Positions 7,426-15,677 are shown, counted from the stretch's first letter. The stretch: 30,916 nt of DNA from Thermodesulfobacteriaceae bacterium (GCA_015494725.1 WGAR01000108.1:1-30916); one strand, 5' to 3'. Numbers and translations are program-made. The notes: generated by a model not told the origin, from the sequence alone.

Positions 7426-8222
7426 TCGGTAAAGCGCAACTCCGGCACCCCGGGGATTTCTCCCCTTCGGGCCAGATGGGAAAAGAAGACCCGCAGGGCC
7501 TCCTGTTTACGTCCGGACAGATCATATTCCAGACCGCGCAGATAGTTAAGGGCTTCGTCGGCGGTAAGTCCAGGTGGACGCAGATCGAGAAGGGCCTCCA
7601 GGCGGGCCAGTCCGACGGCCCGGGAAAGATAAAAGGCCTCGGCCACCCTGCGCACCAGTTCCGGATATCTCTCCGCGGTTTCCTTCCGTACCGCCAGGAC
7701 AGCGAAAACAAAGGGCAGGCCGGTCTTTTCTATCCATACTCCTCCCAGATCCAGGATGCCGGGAAAGGGAGGGGCCTTGCGCAGGATCAGGGCCTCGTCG
7801 CCGATGGCCAGGTACCCCGCGGCCCCCTTCTGCGGTTTTCCGAAAAGATAAAAGGGCTTCAGGCCATAGAAGTCTTCCAAGAGCAGACGAAGCAGGGCCA
7901 CCGAGGTGGCGCTTTCCGGGGTGAGGGTGATCAGTTTTTGGGAGAGTTCCTCGAGTTTTCCCCGGTAAAAGAGCAACACGCTTTCCACCCGTCCGGTGGT
8001 GCTTATGGAGAGATCCGGGAGCAGCCGGAGATCTTCCGGATACTGGGCATAGAGGAGGGAGGATACCAGGCCGGCCTCCAGGTCTCCGGAAAGAATCATG
8101 CGATTGAGCACCGCCGGAGGAGCGAAAATCACCTCTACCCTGGAGGGGAGGAGCCGGGGCAGGAGGTATCTCAGGGGAGCGGTGTTGAAGTATTCTACCA
8201 GTCCGACCCTAAAACGGAGCAT
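7416..8222 (-). CDS. mqnA: Chorismate dehydratase MqnA (futalosine menaquinone pathway)
   Basis: MqnA removes water from chorismate to give 3-enolpyruvoyl-benzoate, the entry step of the futalosine route. The 268-residue protein has the periplasmic-binding-protein-like fold typical of MqnA/MqnD: RVGLVEYFNTAPLRYLL at the N-terminus, a DLEAGLVSSLLYA segment, STTGRVESVLLFY, LTPESATSVALLRLLL, and LGGVWIEKTGLPFVFAVLAVR. The final YLRGLEYDLSGRKQEALRVFF matches the MqnA C-terminus. It overlaps the upstream amidohydrolase by 14 nt and the downstream ubiE by 10 nt. Confidence 0.93.
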   Translation of the reverse strand: MLRFRVGLVEYFNTAPLRYLLPRLLPSRVEVIFAPPAVLNRMILSGDLEAGLVSSLLYAQYPEDLRLLPDLSISTTGRVESVLLFYRGKLEELSQKLITLTPESATSVALLRLLLEDFYGLKPFYLFGKPQKGAAGYLAIGDEALILRKAPPFPGILDLGGVWIEKTGLPFVFAVLAVRKETAERYPELVRRVAEAFYLSRAVGLARLEALLDLRPPGLTADEALNYLRGLEYDLSGRKQEALRVFFSHLARRGEIPGVPELRFTEWP

Positions 8223-9423
8223 AGAGACGCACCTCCACCGTTTTGGGGCCTTCTATGAAGGACCGGAGCGGCTCGGGGCCTTGCAGGGCCCCGGACACGG
8301 CGATCATTTCCGCCCGGTATCCCGGGCTGATGGCTCCCATATCCCTTTTCCCCAGAGCCTGGGCCCCCCACAGGGTGGCCATGGTAAGATAGGTCTCCGG
8401 AGCCACGTCCGGATAAGCGTGATAGAGGGCCTCCATCTCCGCCCACACGGAGAGCCGATCGTTGCTGGCCAGGCTATCGGTTCCCAGGCAGGGCTTGAGC
8501 CCTGCGGCCAGAATCTGCGGAAGAGGGGGAAGCCCCACCCCCAGGAAGATGTTGCTTCGCGGACACAGACAGGGCCGAATCCTCCTTCGGGCCAGGATCT
8601 CCAGATCCGCCGGAGTTACCTGGACCACGTGCACGCAGATGGTGTGTTCGTCGAGTACCCCCAGGCGTTCCAGGTAGGCCACCGGGGAGAGGCCCGGGGC
8701 CTCGAAGCCGGGATGAAACTGGCCCCGTTCCTCCAGCAGGGCCCGGATAGGTCCGCTTCCCTCGGCCAGGAACAGGGTTTCCTCCGGAGACTCGGCCACG
8801 TGAATGGAAAAGGGACGCCCCCTGGCCCGGGTCCAGCTTTTGATGGCCTGAATGAGTACCGGAGATACGGTATAGGGGGCATGCGGAGAAAGGGCGTAAA
8901 CTATGCGGCGGCCGGAGGAACGTTCCAGAAACTGTTTGATCTCCGCTTTTCCACGAAAATCGATGATTTCCCGGAAATAGACGGCATGAAAAGGGGATTC
9001 GTGCAAGAGCCCCAGGGTGATGCCGGTGTTCCCCACCTCTCCCAGAAGTCCCACCCCCTCCTGCCAGAGTTCGTCCAGGGCTTCGGCTGCGGCCTGACGC
9101 AGGTCCTCCAGGGAGAGTTCCACCCGTTTGCGGATGAGGGAACGCACCCAGGTGATGAAGGAGCCGGTGGGGGTGAGACGGAAGCGCAGGGCCGAGAGTT
9201 CGAGGTGGGTATGCGCATTGGTCAGGGCGGGAAGGAGCAGGACCTCGCCCAGATCCACCCGGCGCCCCCGGAAGGTGCGTTTGAGTTCGGGGTAGGGACC
9301 CAGATCCACGATGCGTCCCCGACGCACCTCCACCGCTCCGTCCTCGAGCAAAGTACCCCGGGCGGTGAAGATCATGCGGGCCCGCACAAGAACCGGCTCG
9401 TGGGAAAGAGGGAACTCTTCCAT
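8209..9423 (-). CDS. Amidohydrolase, probable aminodeoxyfutalosine deaminase (MqnX type)
   Basis: A 404-residue amidohydrolase of the cytosine/adenosine deaminase branch. Metal ligands are visible in LPALTNAHTHLEL, FSIHVAESPEE, an HVVQVTPADLE segment and CLGTDSLASND. The family includes several adenosine-type deaminases. Its position between mqnC and mqnA makes deamination of aminodeoxyfutalosine to futalosine the likely job. A related activity on 5'-deoxyadenosine or S-adenosylhomocysteine cannot be excluded from sequence. The start ATG shares one base with the mqnC stop (TAATG), and the end overlaps mqnA by 14 nt. Confidence 0.82.
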   Translation of the reverse strand: MEEFPLSHEPVLVRARMIFTARGTLLEDGAVEVRRGRIVDLGPYPELKRTFRGRRVDLGEVLLLPALTNAHTHLELSALRFRLTPTGSFITWVRSLIRKRVELSLEDLRQAAAEALDELWQEGVGLLGEVGNTGITLGLLHESPFHAVYFREIIDFRGKAEIKQFLERSSGRRIVYALSPHAPYTVSPVLIQAIKSWTRARGRPFSIHVAESPEETLFLAEGSGPIRALLEERGQFHPGFEAPGLSPVAYLERLGVLDEHTICVHVVQVTPADLEILARRRIRPCLCPRSNIFLGVGLPPLPQILAAGLKPCLGTDSLASNDRLSVWAEMEALYHAYPDVAPETYLTMATLWGAQALGKRDMGAISPGYRAEMIAVSGALQGPEPLRSFIEGPKTVEVRLYAPF

Positions 9424-10472
9424 TACTCAAGAAGGGTGTAATCCATACGTCTTCGTCGGGGTTCATATCCCGCCGCCCGGATGATGCGGCGGATCTCTTC
9501 TTCGGAAAGCCGGTGGGAGACCCCGGTGGCTGCCACTACATTTTCTTCGATCATGGTGCTTCCGAAATCGTTGGCCCCGAATTCCAGGGCCACCTGGGCC
9601 ACTTTGGGGCCCTGGGTTACCCAGGAGGCCTGGAGATTGGGGATGTTGTCCAGCACGATGCGGGAAACAGCCAGCGTTTTCAGGTATTCCACCGGGGTGG
9701 TTTTGGGGGTGGAAAGGGCGGTGTTGCCGGGCTGAAAGGGCCAGGGAATGAAGGCGGTAAAGCCCCCGGTTTCGTCCTGAAGCTCCCGCAGGCGCAGGAG
9801 GTGTTCCACCCGGTCGGAGAGGGTCTCTATGTGTCCGAACATCATGGTGGCCGTGGTCCGGAGCCCCAGCTTATGGGCCGTACGCATGACCATCAGCCAT
9901 TCTTCGGCGGTGCATTTCCGGGGAGAAAGGCGCTGGCGTACCCGATCCACCAGGATTTCCGCTCCTCCTCCGGGAATGGAATCCAGCCCGGCGGCGATAA
10001 GACGCCGCAGGACCTCCTCCACCGAAATTCCCTCCAGCCGGGAGAGGAAGATGATCTCCGGCGGGGAAAAGGCGTGTACATGGACCTGGGGAAAACGTTC
10101 CTTGATAAAGGAGAGCATCTCCTCATAGAAGGAGAGGGGAAGATCCGGGTGCAAACCGCCCTGCAGAAGGATCTGGTATCCTCCCAGGGCCAGGGTTTCT
10201 TCTATCTTCCGGGCCAGTTCCTCCCGGGATAGCACATACCCTTCCGGGTCCCCGGGAGGGCGATAGTAGGCACAAAACTTACATCCCGACACACAGACAT
10301 TGGTGTAATTGATGTTCCGATCCACCACATAGGTGACGATGGGTTCGGGATGGAGGCGTCGGCGTACCTCCCGGGCCAGCATCCCCAGCTCGAAGAGATC
10401 CAGCTCGAAGAGGGCCAGGGCCTCCTCACGCCCGATCCGTTCCCCGGCCAGTATCTTTTGGGTCAGATTCAT
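9423..10472 (-). CDS. mqnC: Cyclic dehypoxanthinyl futalosine synthase MqnC
   Basis: A radical SAM enzyme that cyclises dehypoxanthine futalosine during menaquinone synthesis. The 349-residue protein has the cluster motif CVSGCKFCAYYR after RNINYTNV, then LLQGGLHPDLPLSFYEEML, FSPPEIIFLS, GLDSIPGGGAEILVDRVR and TTATMMFGHIE, all typical of MqnC and distinguishable from MqnE by the CKFCAYYR form and the GGLHP stretch. GAGGT lies 7 nt before the ATG. It is the first gene of the menaquinone operon and is divergent from endonuclease Q. Confidence 0.94.
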   Translation of the reverse strand: MNLTQKILAGERIGREEALALFELDLFELGMLAREVRRRLHPEPIVTYVVDRNINYTNVCVSGCKFCAYYRPPGDPEGYVLSREELARKIEETLALGGYQILLQGGLHPDLPLSFYEEMLSFIKERFPQVHVHAFSPPEIIFLSRLEGISVEEVLRRLIAAGLDSIPGGGAEILVDRVRQRLSPRKCTAEEWLMVMRTAHKLGLRTTATMMFGHIETLSDRVEHLLRLRELQDETGGFTAFIPWPFQPGNTALSTPKTTPVEYLKTLAVSRIVLDNIPNLQASWVTQGPKVAQVALEFGANDFGSTMIEENVVAATGVSHRLSEEEIRRIIRAAGYEPRRRRMDYTLLE

Positions 10473-10475
10473 GCG

Positions 10476-10504
10476 TGGACCTCACCGGAAGTTAGGATTA
10501 CAAT
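10476..10504 (+). promoter_or_regulatory. Possible promoter of endonuclease Q
   Basis: TGGACC (10476-10481, four of six) and TACAAT (10499-10504, five of six) are separated by 17 bp. The predicted start of transcription is only about 4 nt before ATG 10516. Since no Shine-Dalgarno sequence is visible, the mRNA would be nearly leaderless. The -10 overlaps the proposed -10 of the opposite mqnC promoter. Confidence 0.4.
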
Positions 10505-10529
10505 TACCCCCCGGAATGGGAACCGTCAA
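10501..10529 (-). promoter_or_regulatory. Possible promoter of the mqnC operon
   Basis: On the minus strand TTGACG (complement of 10524-10529) is followed after 17 bp by TAATTG (complement of 10501-10506). The -35 is a five-of-six match, the -10 is weak. It would lie within the first codons of endoQ. Transcription would begin about 20 nt before the mqnC start codon. Confidence 0.3.
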
Positions 10530-11832
10530 ACCGGAAACGTCCCGGCGCAACGAATGGCCCCCGGAGGACTGGCGGGGCCGGTTTTATTTGGCCGATCTTC
10601 ACGTGCACAGTCGCTACAGCCGGGCCACCAGCCGGGATATGCACCTTCCGGTCCTGGCCCGTACCGCCCGGGAGAAGGGCCTTCAGCTGGTGGGCACCGG
10701 GGATTTCACCCATCCGGATTACTTCCGCGAACTGTGCGAGCTTCTGGAACCCGCTCCGGAGGAAGGGCTCTACGTGTACCGCGAGGACCCGGAGGGGCCC
10801 CGTTTTATCCTCTCGGCCGAGGTCTCCAATATCTTTTCCCAGGGTCATCGTCGTAACCGTCGCATTCATACCCTGATCCTGGCCCCCTCCCTGGAGGTGG
10901 TGCGCGAGATCAATCTGGCCCTTTCCCGTCTGGGGGACCTTTCCGCGGACGGACGCCCTACCTTCGGTTTCCCGGTCAAAAAACTGGTGCGCCTTCTGCG
11001 GGAGATCTCTCCGGAGATACTCATTATTCCGGCTCATGCCTGGACCCCCTGGTACTCCGTGTTCGGGGCCTTTTCGGGCTTTGATTCCGTGGAGGAATGT
11101 TTCGAGGAGGAGGCCGAACACATCCATGCCCTGGAGACCGGGTTGTCCTCCGATCCGGAGATGAACTGGAGGGTCTCGGCCCTGGATCGCTATACCCTGG
11201 TTTCCAACTCCGACGCCCACTCTCCCTCCAAGCTGGGGCGTGAGGCCAACGCCTTCTGGTATCCCATGAGTTATCCCGCCCTTTCCCAGGCCCTGCGCAC
11301 CGGTAATCTGGCCTTTACCCTGGAATTTTATCCCGAGGAGGGCAAGTATCACTTCGACGGGCACCGGAGCTGCGGGATCTATCTTTCGCCCTCCGAGACC
11401 CGGCGCCACGGAGGGGTCTGTCCGGTGTGCGGAGGGAGGCTTACGGTGGGGGTCATGCATCGGGTGGAGGAACTGGCGGATCGTCCCGAGGGTTTCCGTC
11501 CCCCGGGAAAGCCCCTTTCCGTGCATCTGGTCCCCTTGGAGGAGATCATCGCCGAGGCCCTGGGGGTGGGTTCCCAGAGCAAGAGGGTAAAGAAGACCTA
11601 TCGCCAGCTTATAGAACTGGGGGGAAGCGAATTTTCTCTTCTCCTGGAGAAGGATCTTTCGGAACTGGCGGAGTTCGTGCCGGAAAGAATTCTGGAAGGG
11701 ATACGCCGGGTGCGCGAGGGCCGGGTCTATGTGCGCCCGGGCTACGACGGGGTCTATGGGGTGGTCTCCATCTTTACCCCCGAGGAGGGCTCGAGCGGGG
11801 ATCAGGGTCCGCGGCAGCAGAGTCTTTTCTGA
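10516..11832 (+). CDS. Endonuclease Q (PHP-domain DNA repair nuclease)
   Basis: EndoQ, first described in Thermococcales, cuts DNA on the 5' side of deaminated bases and abasic sites. The 438-residue protein has a PHP metal site: DLHVHSRYS (H29, H31), GTGDFTHPDY, SAEVSNIF, RIHTLILAP, PAHAWTPWYS and SNSDAHSPS. It is followed by a zinc-ribbon region (GICYL-like CGIYLSPSE... with GVCPVCGGRLTVGVMHRV) and the helical C-terminal part. The last five residues are QQSLF, which fit the bacterial sliding-clamp motif QL(S/D)LF. The frame is open upstream, but homology starts just before WRGRFYLADLHVHS, so I chose ATG 10516; an upstream ATG at 10471 would overlap mqnC. The 3' end overlaps the mscS-type gene by 59 nt. 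Confidence 0.88.
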   Translation: MGTVKPETSRRNEWPPEDWRGRFYLADLHVHSRYSRATSRDMHLPVLARTAREKGLQLVGTGDFTHPDYFRELCELLEPAPEEGLYVYREDPEGPRFILSAEVSNIFSQGHRRNRRIHTLILAPSLEVVREINLALSRLGDLSADGRPTFGFPVKKLVRLLREISPEILIIPAHAWTPWYSVFGAFSGFDSVEECFEEEAEHIHALETGLSSDPEMNWRVSALDRYTLVSNSDAHSPSKLGREANAFWYPMSYPALSQALRTGNLAFTLEFYPEEGKYHFDGHRSCGIYLSPSETRRHGGVCPVCGGRLTVGVMHRVEELADRPEGFRPPGKPLSVHLVPLEEIIAEALGVGSQSKRVKKTYRQLIELGGSEFSLLLEKDLSELAEFVPERILEGIRRVREGRVYVRPGYDGVYGVVSIFTPEEGSSGDQGPRQQSLF

Positions 11833-13045
11833 AACCCGGGGATCCTCCGGATAGGGCTTCCTTCAGGTCAAAGCCGGTGGGTTTCTGGAAGATCCGGACC
11901 TCGAATTCCGGGGCTGCGGCCAGGATGTGATCAAAGATATCCGCCTGAACCTTTTCGTAAGGGACCCAGCGAGTGTCGGCCACGAAACAATAGACCTCCA
12001 GGGGCAGGCCCTCCGGGGTGGGCTGGAGCTGGCGGACCATCAGGGTCATATCCTTCCGGATCAGGGGATGGGCCTTGAGATATTCCTCGATATAGATGCG
12101 GAAGGTCCCCAGGTTGGTCAGACGCCGGCCGTTCAGAGGTGAGGCCGCGGTGTCGATCCCCAGACGACGATTGTATTCCTCGATCTCCCGAAGCTTGTTC
12201 TCCAGATAATCCCGGAGAAGATGGACCCGCCGCAGGCGTTCCAGGAGTTCTCCCTCCAGGAAGCGGACCGAGGTTTGATCCACCAGGATGTGGCGTTTGA
12301 TGCGCCTTCCCCCGGCCCTTTCCATGCCCCGCCAGTTCTTGAAGGATTCCTCCATGAGCCGATAGGTGGGGATGGAGACGATGGTCTTGTCCCAGTTCTG
12401 AACCAGGACGTTATAGAGGGTCATCTCGATGACCTCACCGTCGGCTCCGAACTGCGGGGCCTCGATCCAGTCGCCGATGCGAATGAGGTCCTGCCCGATG
12501 ATTTGGATGCTGGCCACAAAGGAAAGCAGGGTATTCCGGAAGATCAGGAGAAGGACCGCACTGAGGGCTCCCAGCCCGGAGAGGAGCACCCAGGGAGAAC
12601 GGTTGAGCAGGGCACACACCGCCACGATGCCGGCGGAGATCCAGACCAGGAACTTCAGGATCTGGATGTAACCGCGAATGGGGTGTCGGCGGGCCAGGGG
12701 CAGGCGGTGATAGAGCTCCAGGATGACGGAAAGGCTGCGGGTGATAATGAGGGCCACCGCCGGGGCCAGGAGGATTTCCACCAGCTTGGTGAGAAAACCC
12801 GCCAGGGGAGGAACGAACCTGGCCCCGTAATAGAGCACCGAAAGGGGCACCAGATAAGCCAGGGCCGAAAAGACTCCGTATTTTACCAGCAGATCATCCA
12901 CATCGGTGCGGGAGCGCTCCGCCAGGCGATGAATGAAACGGACCAGGAGATGCCGGGTGAGCCAGTAAGAAAGCGCGGCGGAGAGGACGACCAGGGCCAG
13001 CCTGAGTAAAATAAGGGCCTCCGGGGATAATCCTTGAAGTTTCAT
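11774..13045 (-). CDS. MscS-family mechanosensitive channel, YbdG-like
   Basis: A 423-residue membrane protein. Several hydrophobic segments come first (ALILLRLALVVLSAALSYWL, LVPLSVLYYGARFVPPLAGF region, LAPAVALIITRSLSVILEL, ILKFLVWISAGIVAVCALL, LLSGLGALSAVLLLIFRN), followed by the MscS beta domain (GQDLIRIGDWIEAPQFGADGEVIEMTLYNVLVQNWDKTIVSIPTY). The size and the ADGEV and NWDKTIVSIPTY forms are those of YbdG/MscM channels, which release osmolytes on osmotic downshift. The last 20 residues (SAAADPDPRSSPPRG region) are low complexity and antisense to endoQ. It overlaps the HDOD gene by 4 nt and is the last gene of the recG-hom-cheD-HDOD-mscS run. Confidence 0.9.
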   Translation of the reverse strand: MKLQGLSPEALILLRLALVVLSAALSYWLTRHLLVRFIHRLAERSRTDVDDLLVKYGVFSALAYLVPLSVLYYGARFVPPLAGFLTKLVEILLAPAVALIITRSLSVILELYHRLPLARRHPIRGYIQILKFLVWISAGIVAVCALLNRSPWVLLSGLGALSAVLLLIFRNTLLSFVASIQIIGQDLIRIGDWIEAPQFGADGEVIEMTLYNVLVQNWDKTIVSIPTYRLMEESFKNWRGMERAGGRRIKRHILVDQTSVRFLEGELLERLRRVHLLRDYLENKLREIEEYNRRLGIDTAASPLNGRRLTNLGTFRIYIEEYLKAHPLIRKDMTLMVRQLQPTPEGLPLEVYCFVADTRWVPYEKVQADIFDHILAAAPEFEVRIFQKPTGFDLKEALSGGSPGFRKDSAAADPDPRSSPPRG

Positions 13046-13902
13046 GAGAAGAAGGAGGACTTGAGGTTCTCCACCTTTTCGAAGGTCTCCACAATGGCCG
13101 GAAAGAGGTCCTTTTCCGAGACCCGGGCGGCTTCCAGCAGACCTTCGGGGAGGTGGTAGGCAAAGGTATCCAGCCCGGCCCCGATACCCATGAGATTGAC
13201 CAGGGCATTGGAAAGGGCGGTGAGAGCGGCCAGATGGGACTGGATCATAAGACTTTCATCGTGATGGGCCCGGACGGCAAAATAGACCTCCTTGGGGAAC
13301 TTCCACCTCCGCAGGAGTTCGGCCCCCACGATGGCATGGTCCGCTCCCAGGACCATCCACTCCGCCTGCATGAAGGTAAGGTCGGGATTTTCGGCCAGGA
13401 CCTTGGCCAGTTCCTGGATCTCCCCCTCCACATAGAGCCCCAGGACGATCTTTCCGATATCGTGAAGCAGGGCCGCGGTGTAGAGGTTTTCCGGGCGATG
13501 GAGCCCGGCCCTCCGGGCCAGGATCTCGGCCATGAGACCACAGGCCAGGGAATGCATCCAGATATCCTGGGGCGAGAGATTATAACCCTTGATGGGCTCC
13601 CGAAGATATTCTCCCAGACAGGAGGCGATGAGCACGAATTTGATCTGGTTGATGCCCAGCAGGGAGAAGGCCTGAAGAAGGGAGTTTACCCGGCGCGGAA
13701 GCCCGAAGGCCGCGGAATTGACCAGTTTCAAGAAATTGGCGGTTATGGCTGCATCGTGACGGACCACCCTTTCCAGTTCGCGAAAATCGACCCGGTCTTC
13801 CTCCTGGAGCATGTGCAGGGCCCGCTGCGCCGTCTCCGGAAAATTGGGGATTCGATCCACCTTGCGAAATATTTCGTCCAGAATAGGAGCTTCCCGATTC
13901 AC
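13042..13902 (-). CDS. HDOD domain signalling protein
   Basis: A 286-residue protein made almost entirely of one HDOD domain. Signatures are IPNFPETAQRALHML, VVRHDAAITANFLKLVNSAAFG, INSLLQAFSLLGINQIKFVL-like sequence, LYTAALLHDIGKIVLG, ADHAIVGAELLRRWKFP and AVRAHHDE. HDOD proteins are related to HD phosphohydrolases and act in signalling, motility or stress control, usually without proven catalysis, although the HDIGK motif is intact here. No other domain is attached. It overlaps the cheD-like gene (ATGA) upstream and the channel gene downstream, so the three products are probably made together. Confidence 0.9.
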   Translation of the reverse strand: MNREAPILDEIFRKVDRIPNFPETAQRALHMLQEEDRVDFRELERVVRHDAAITANFLKLVNSAAFGLPRRVNSLLQAFSLLGINQIKFVLIASCLGEYLREPIKGYNLSPQDIWMHSLACGLMAEILARRAGLHRPENLYTAALLHDIGKIVLGLYVEGEIQELAKVLAENPDLTFMQAEWMVLGADHAIVGAELLRRWKFPKEVYFAVRAHHDESLMIQSHLAALTALSNALVNLMGIGAGLDTFAYHLPEGLLEAARVSEKDLFPAIVETFEKVENLKSSFFS

Positions 13903-14372
13903 CAGCTTTCCACCTGATCCAGGGTATGAACGCGGATACCGCCTTTCAGGGAGACCTCCATCCTCTGGGGAAAGGGCAGTCCGGCCTTTTCCGCCAGAGG
14001 GAGGATACCCAGGCGTCGCAGGAAAAATCGGGCCGCGGCGAGGTTCTTGCTTCCTATGTCCAGCCAGCGGGGGGATTTCTTGAAACGTCCGCCCCCGGCC
14101 ACCACCACCTTGGCCCGGGAGGGATCTCCGCCCTGTTTTTTGAATTCCTCCACCAACAGGGGTAACCCCTCTTCGGCGAAAAAGGCCGGGAACCCCTCCG
14201 GGGTCTTCAGACCGCGTTTTTCTGGAAGGACATATTCCACCAGGGCCGCCACACCGCTTTCCTGGTCCAGAAACCCTACCGCCACACAGGCTCCCAGATT
14301 CTTGGTGTAAAGAACCTCCTCGGCGGAGCGGGTGATGCGGAAGGTGCCCTGTTCCACCAGCAAGGGTTTCAT
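13899..14372 (-). CDS. CheD-like protein with altered catalytic site
   Basis: A 157-residue protein similar over its full length to CheD, the chemoreceptor glutamine deamidase. Matching blocks are TKNLGACVAVGFLD (catalytic Cys C29, preceded by T23), VLPEKRG, LPLLVEEFKKQGGD, KVVVAGGGRF and DIGSKNLAAARFFLRRLGI. At the position of the catalytic His in the CheD block MAHxMLP there is Glu (E46 in LVEYVLP). The later GGxRGR block is also absent. The protein may therefore not be a working deamidase and could act as a binding partner. No chemotaxis genes are in the window. A good Shine-Dalgarno (AGGAA) precedes the ATG, 15 nt after hom. Confidence 0.78.
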   Translation of the reverse strand: MKPLLVEQGTFRITRSAEEVLYTKNLGACVAVGFLDQESGVAALVEYVLPEKRGLKTPEGFPAFFAEEGLPLLVEEFKKQGGDPSRAKVVVAGGGRFKKSPRWLDIGSKNLAAARFFLRRLGILPLAEKAGLPFPQRMEVSLKGGIRVHTLDQVESW

Positions 14373-14387
14373 GTTTCCTATCTTGGC

Positions 14388-15677
14388 TTATTCTTCAAGG
14401 ATTCGCAAGACTTTGGTGGGGGGCACCACCACCTCCAGGCGATCGATTTCCGCCAGCGCCTGACGGACCTCCTTTTCCCGGGCCTCATGGGTGAGCATCA
14501 CGATGGGAACCGGGCCGTGTTCGGTGCGTCCCTTCTGGATCACCGAGGCGATGCTTATCCCGTGTTGTCCCAGGACACCGGAGATCTGGGAGAGCACCCC
14601 CGGACGATCCACCGCGGAAAACCGGAAATAGTATCGGGAAACCACTTCCTCCTGGGGTTTCAGGCTCAGGGGAGCCTCGCGGAAGAGGATGGGGGTGGGT
14701 CGAGCCCCGGAAAGGATGAGTCGGGCCGCGTCCAGCAAATCGGCCACCACGGCGCTGGCGGTGGGTTCAGCCCCGGCTCCCAGTCCGTAAAGAAAGACCC
14801 GTCCCACAAAATCGCCCTCCAGGAAGAATCCGTTATAGGCCCCCCGCACCGAGGCCAGTACATGGTCCTCGGGAATCAGGGTGGGATGTACCCTTACCTC
14901 CACCCTTCCCTCCTCCTCCCGGGCGATGGCCAGAAGCTTGAGACAGTACCCGAACTCCCGGGCGAAGACCAGGTCCTGGGGATCCACCCCGATAATGCCT
15001 TCCTCGTGGATGCGGTCCGCGGGCACGAAACTGCCGTAAGCCAGGGTGGCCAGGATAGCCAGCTTGTGGACCGAATCCCTTCCGGAAAGATCCAGCTGGG
15101 GATCGGCCTCGGCAAAGCCCCGCTCCTGAGCCTCCCTCAGGGCCTGTTCGAAGGAAAGCCCCTCTTCGCTCATGCGGGTGAGGATATAGTTGCAGGTGCC
15201 GTTTACGATGGCGGTAAGACGGCGAATCCGGTTGGCGGAAAGACTCTCGCGGAGGGTCTTCACGATGGGGACCCCTCCTCCCACCGCGGCCTCGAAAAAG
15301 AGACCCTTTCCCGCGGTTTCCGCGGCCTCAAAGATCTCCGGACCGTGCTCGGCCAGCACGGCCTTGTTGGCGGTCACCACGTGTTTGCCCTGCCGCAGCG
15401 CGGAAAGAAGATAGGTGCGCGCCGGTTCAATGCCACCCATCAATTCGCAGACGATATCCACCTCCCGGGTTTCGAGCACCTCCCGGGGATCGGTGGTGAG
15501 GATCTCCCGGGGGACACTGGCCCGGCGGGGTTTGTTCGGGTCCCGAATCAGGATCTTGCGCACGGTGAGGCGCACCCCGGTCTTGCGGGCCAGGAAATCC
15601 CGGTTGCGGGTCAGAAGTTCCCAGACCCCGGAACCCACCACTCCCAGTCCCAGTAATCCCACTCCGACCTCGCGCAT
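14388..15677 (-). CDS. hom: Homoserine dehydrogenase
   Basis: Reduces aspartate semialdehyde to homoserine on the path to threonine and methionine. The 429-residue protein has the NAD(P) loop GLLGLGVVGSGV, ELMGGIEPA, VVTANKAVLAEHG, the catalytic-domain signature VNGTCNYILTRM and ADPQLDLSGRDSVHKLAIL, and ends with an ACT domain (RPGVLSQISGVLGQHGISIASVIQKG) that usually gives feedback control by threonine. Length is normal for the ACT-containing form. The start overlaps the recG stop by 1 nt (TGATG). Confidence 0.96.
   Translation of the reverse strand: MREVGVGLLGLGVVGSGVWELLTRNRDFLARKTGVRLTVRKILIRDPNKPRRASVPREILTTDPREVLETREVDIVCELMGGIEPARTYLLSALRQGKHVVTANKAVLAEHGPEIFEAAETAGKGLFFEAAVGGGVPIVKTLRESLSANRIRRLTAIVNGTCNYILTRMSEEGLSFEQALREAQERGFAEADPQLDLSGRDSVHKLAILATLAYGSFVPADRIHEEGIIGVDPQDLVFAREFGYCLKLLAIAREEEGRVEVRVHPTLIPEDHVLASVRGAYNGFFLEGDFVGRVFLYGLGAGAEPTASAVVADLLDAARLILSGARPTPILFREAPLSLKPQEEVVSRYYFRFSAVDRPGVLSQISGVLGQHGISIASVIQKGRTEHGPVPIVMLTHEAREKEVRQALAEIDRLEVVVPPTKVLRILEE

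Noticed and set aside
8098..9441. Long open frame antisense to the amidohydrolase (about 440 codons)
   Set aside because: The product is rich in Gly, Pro, Arg and His, with no domain; it is a shadow of the mqn operon.
14487..15656. Long open frame antisense to hom (about 390 codons)
   Set aside because: Shadow frame with biased composition and no family signature.
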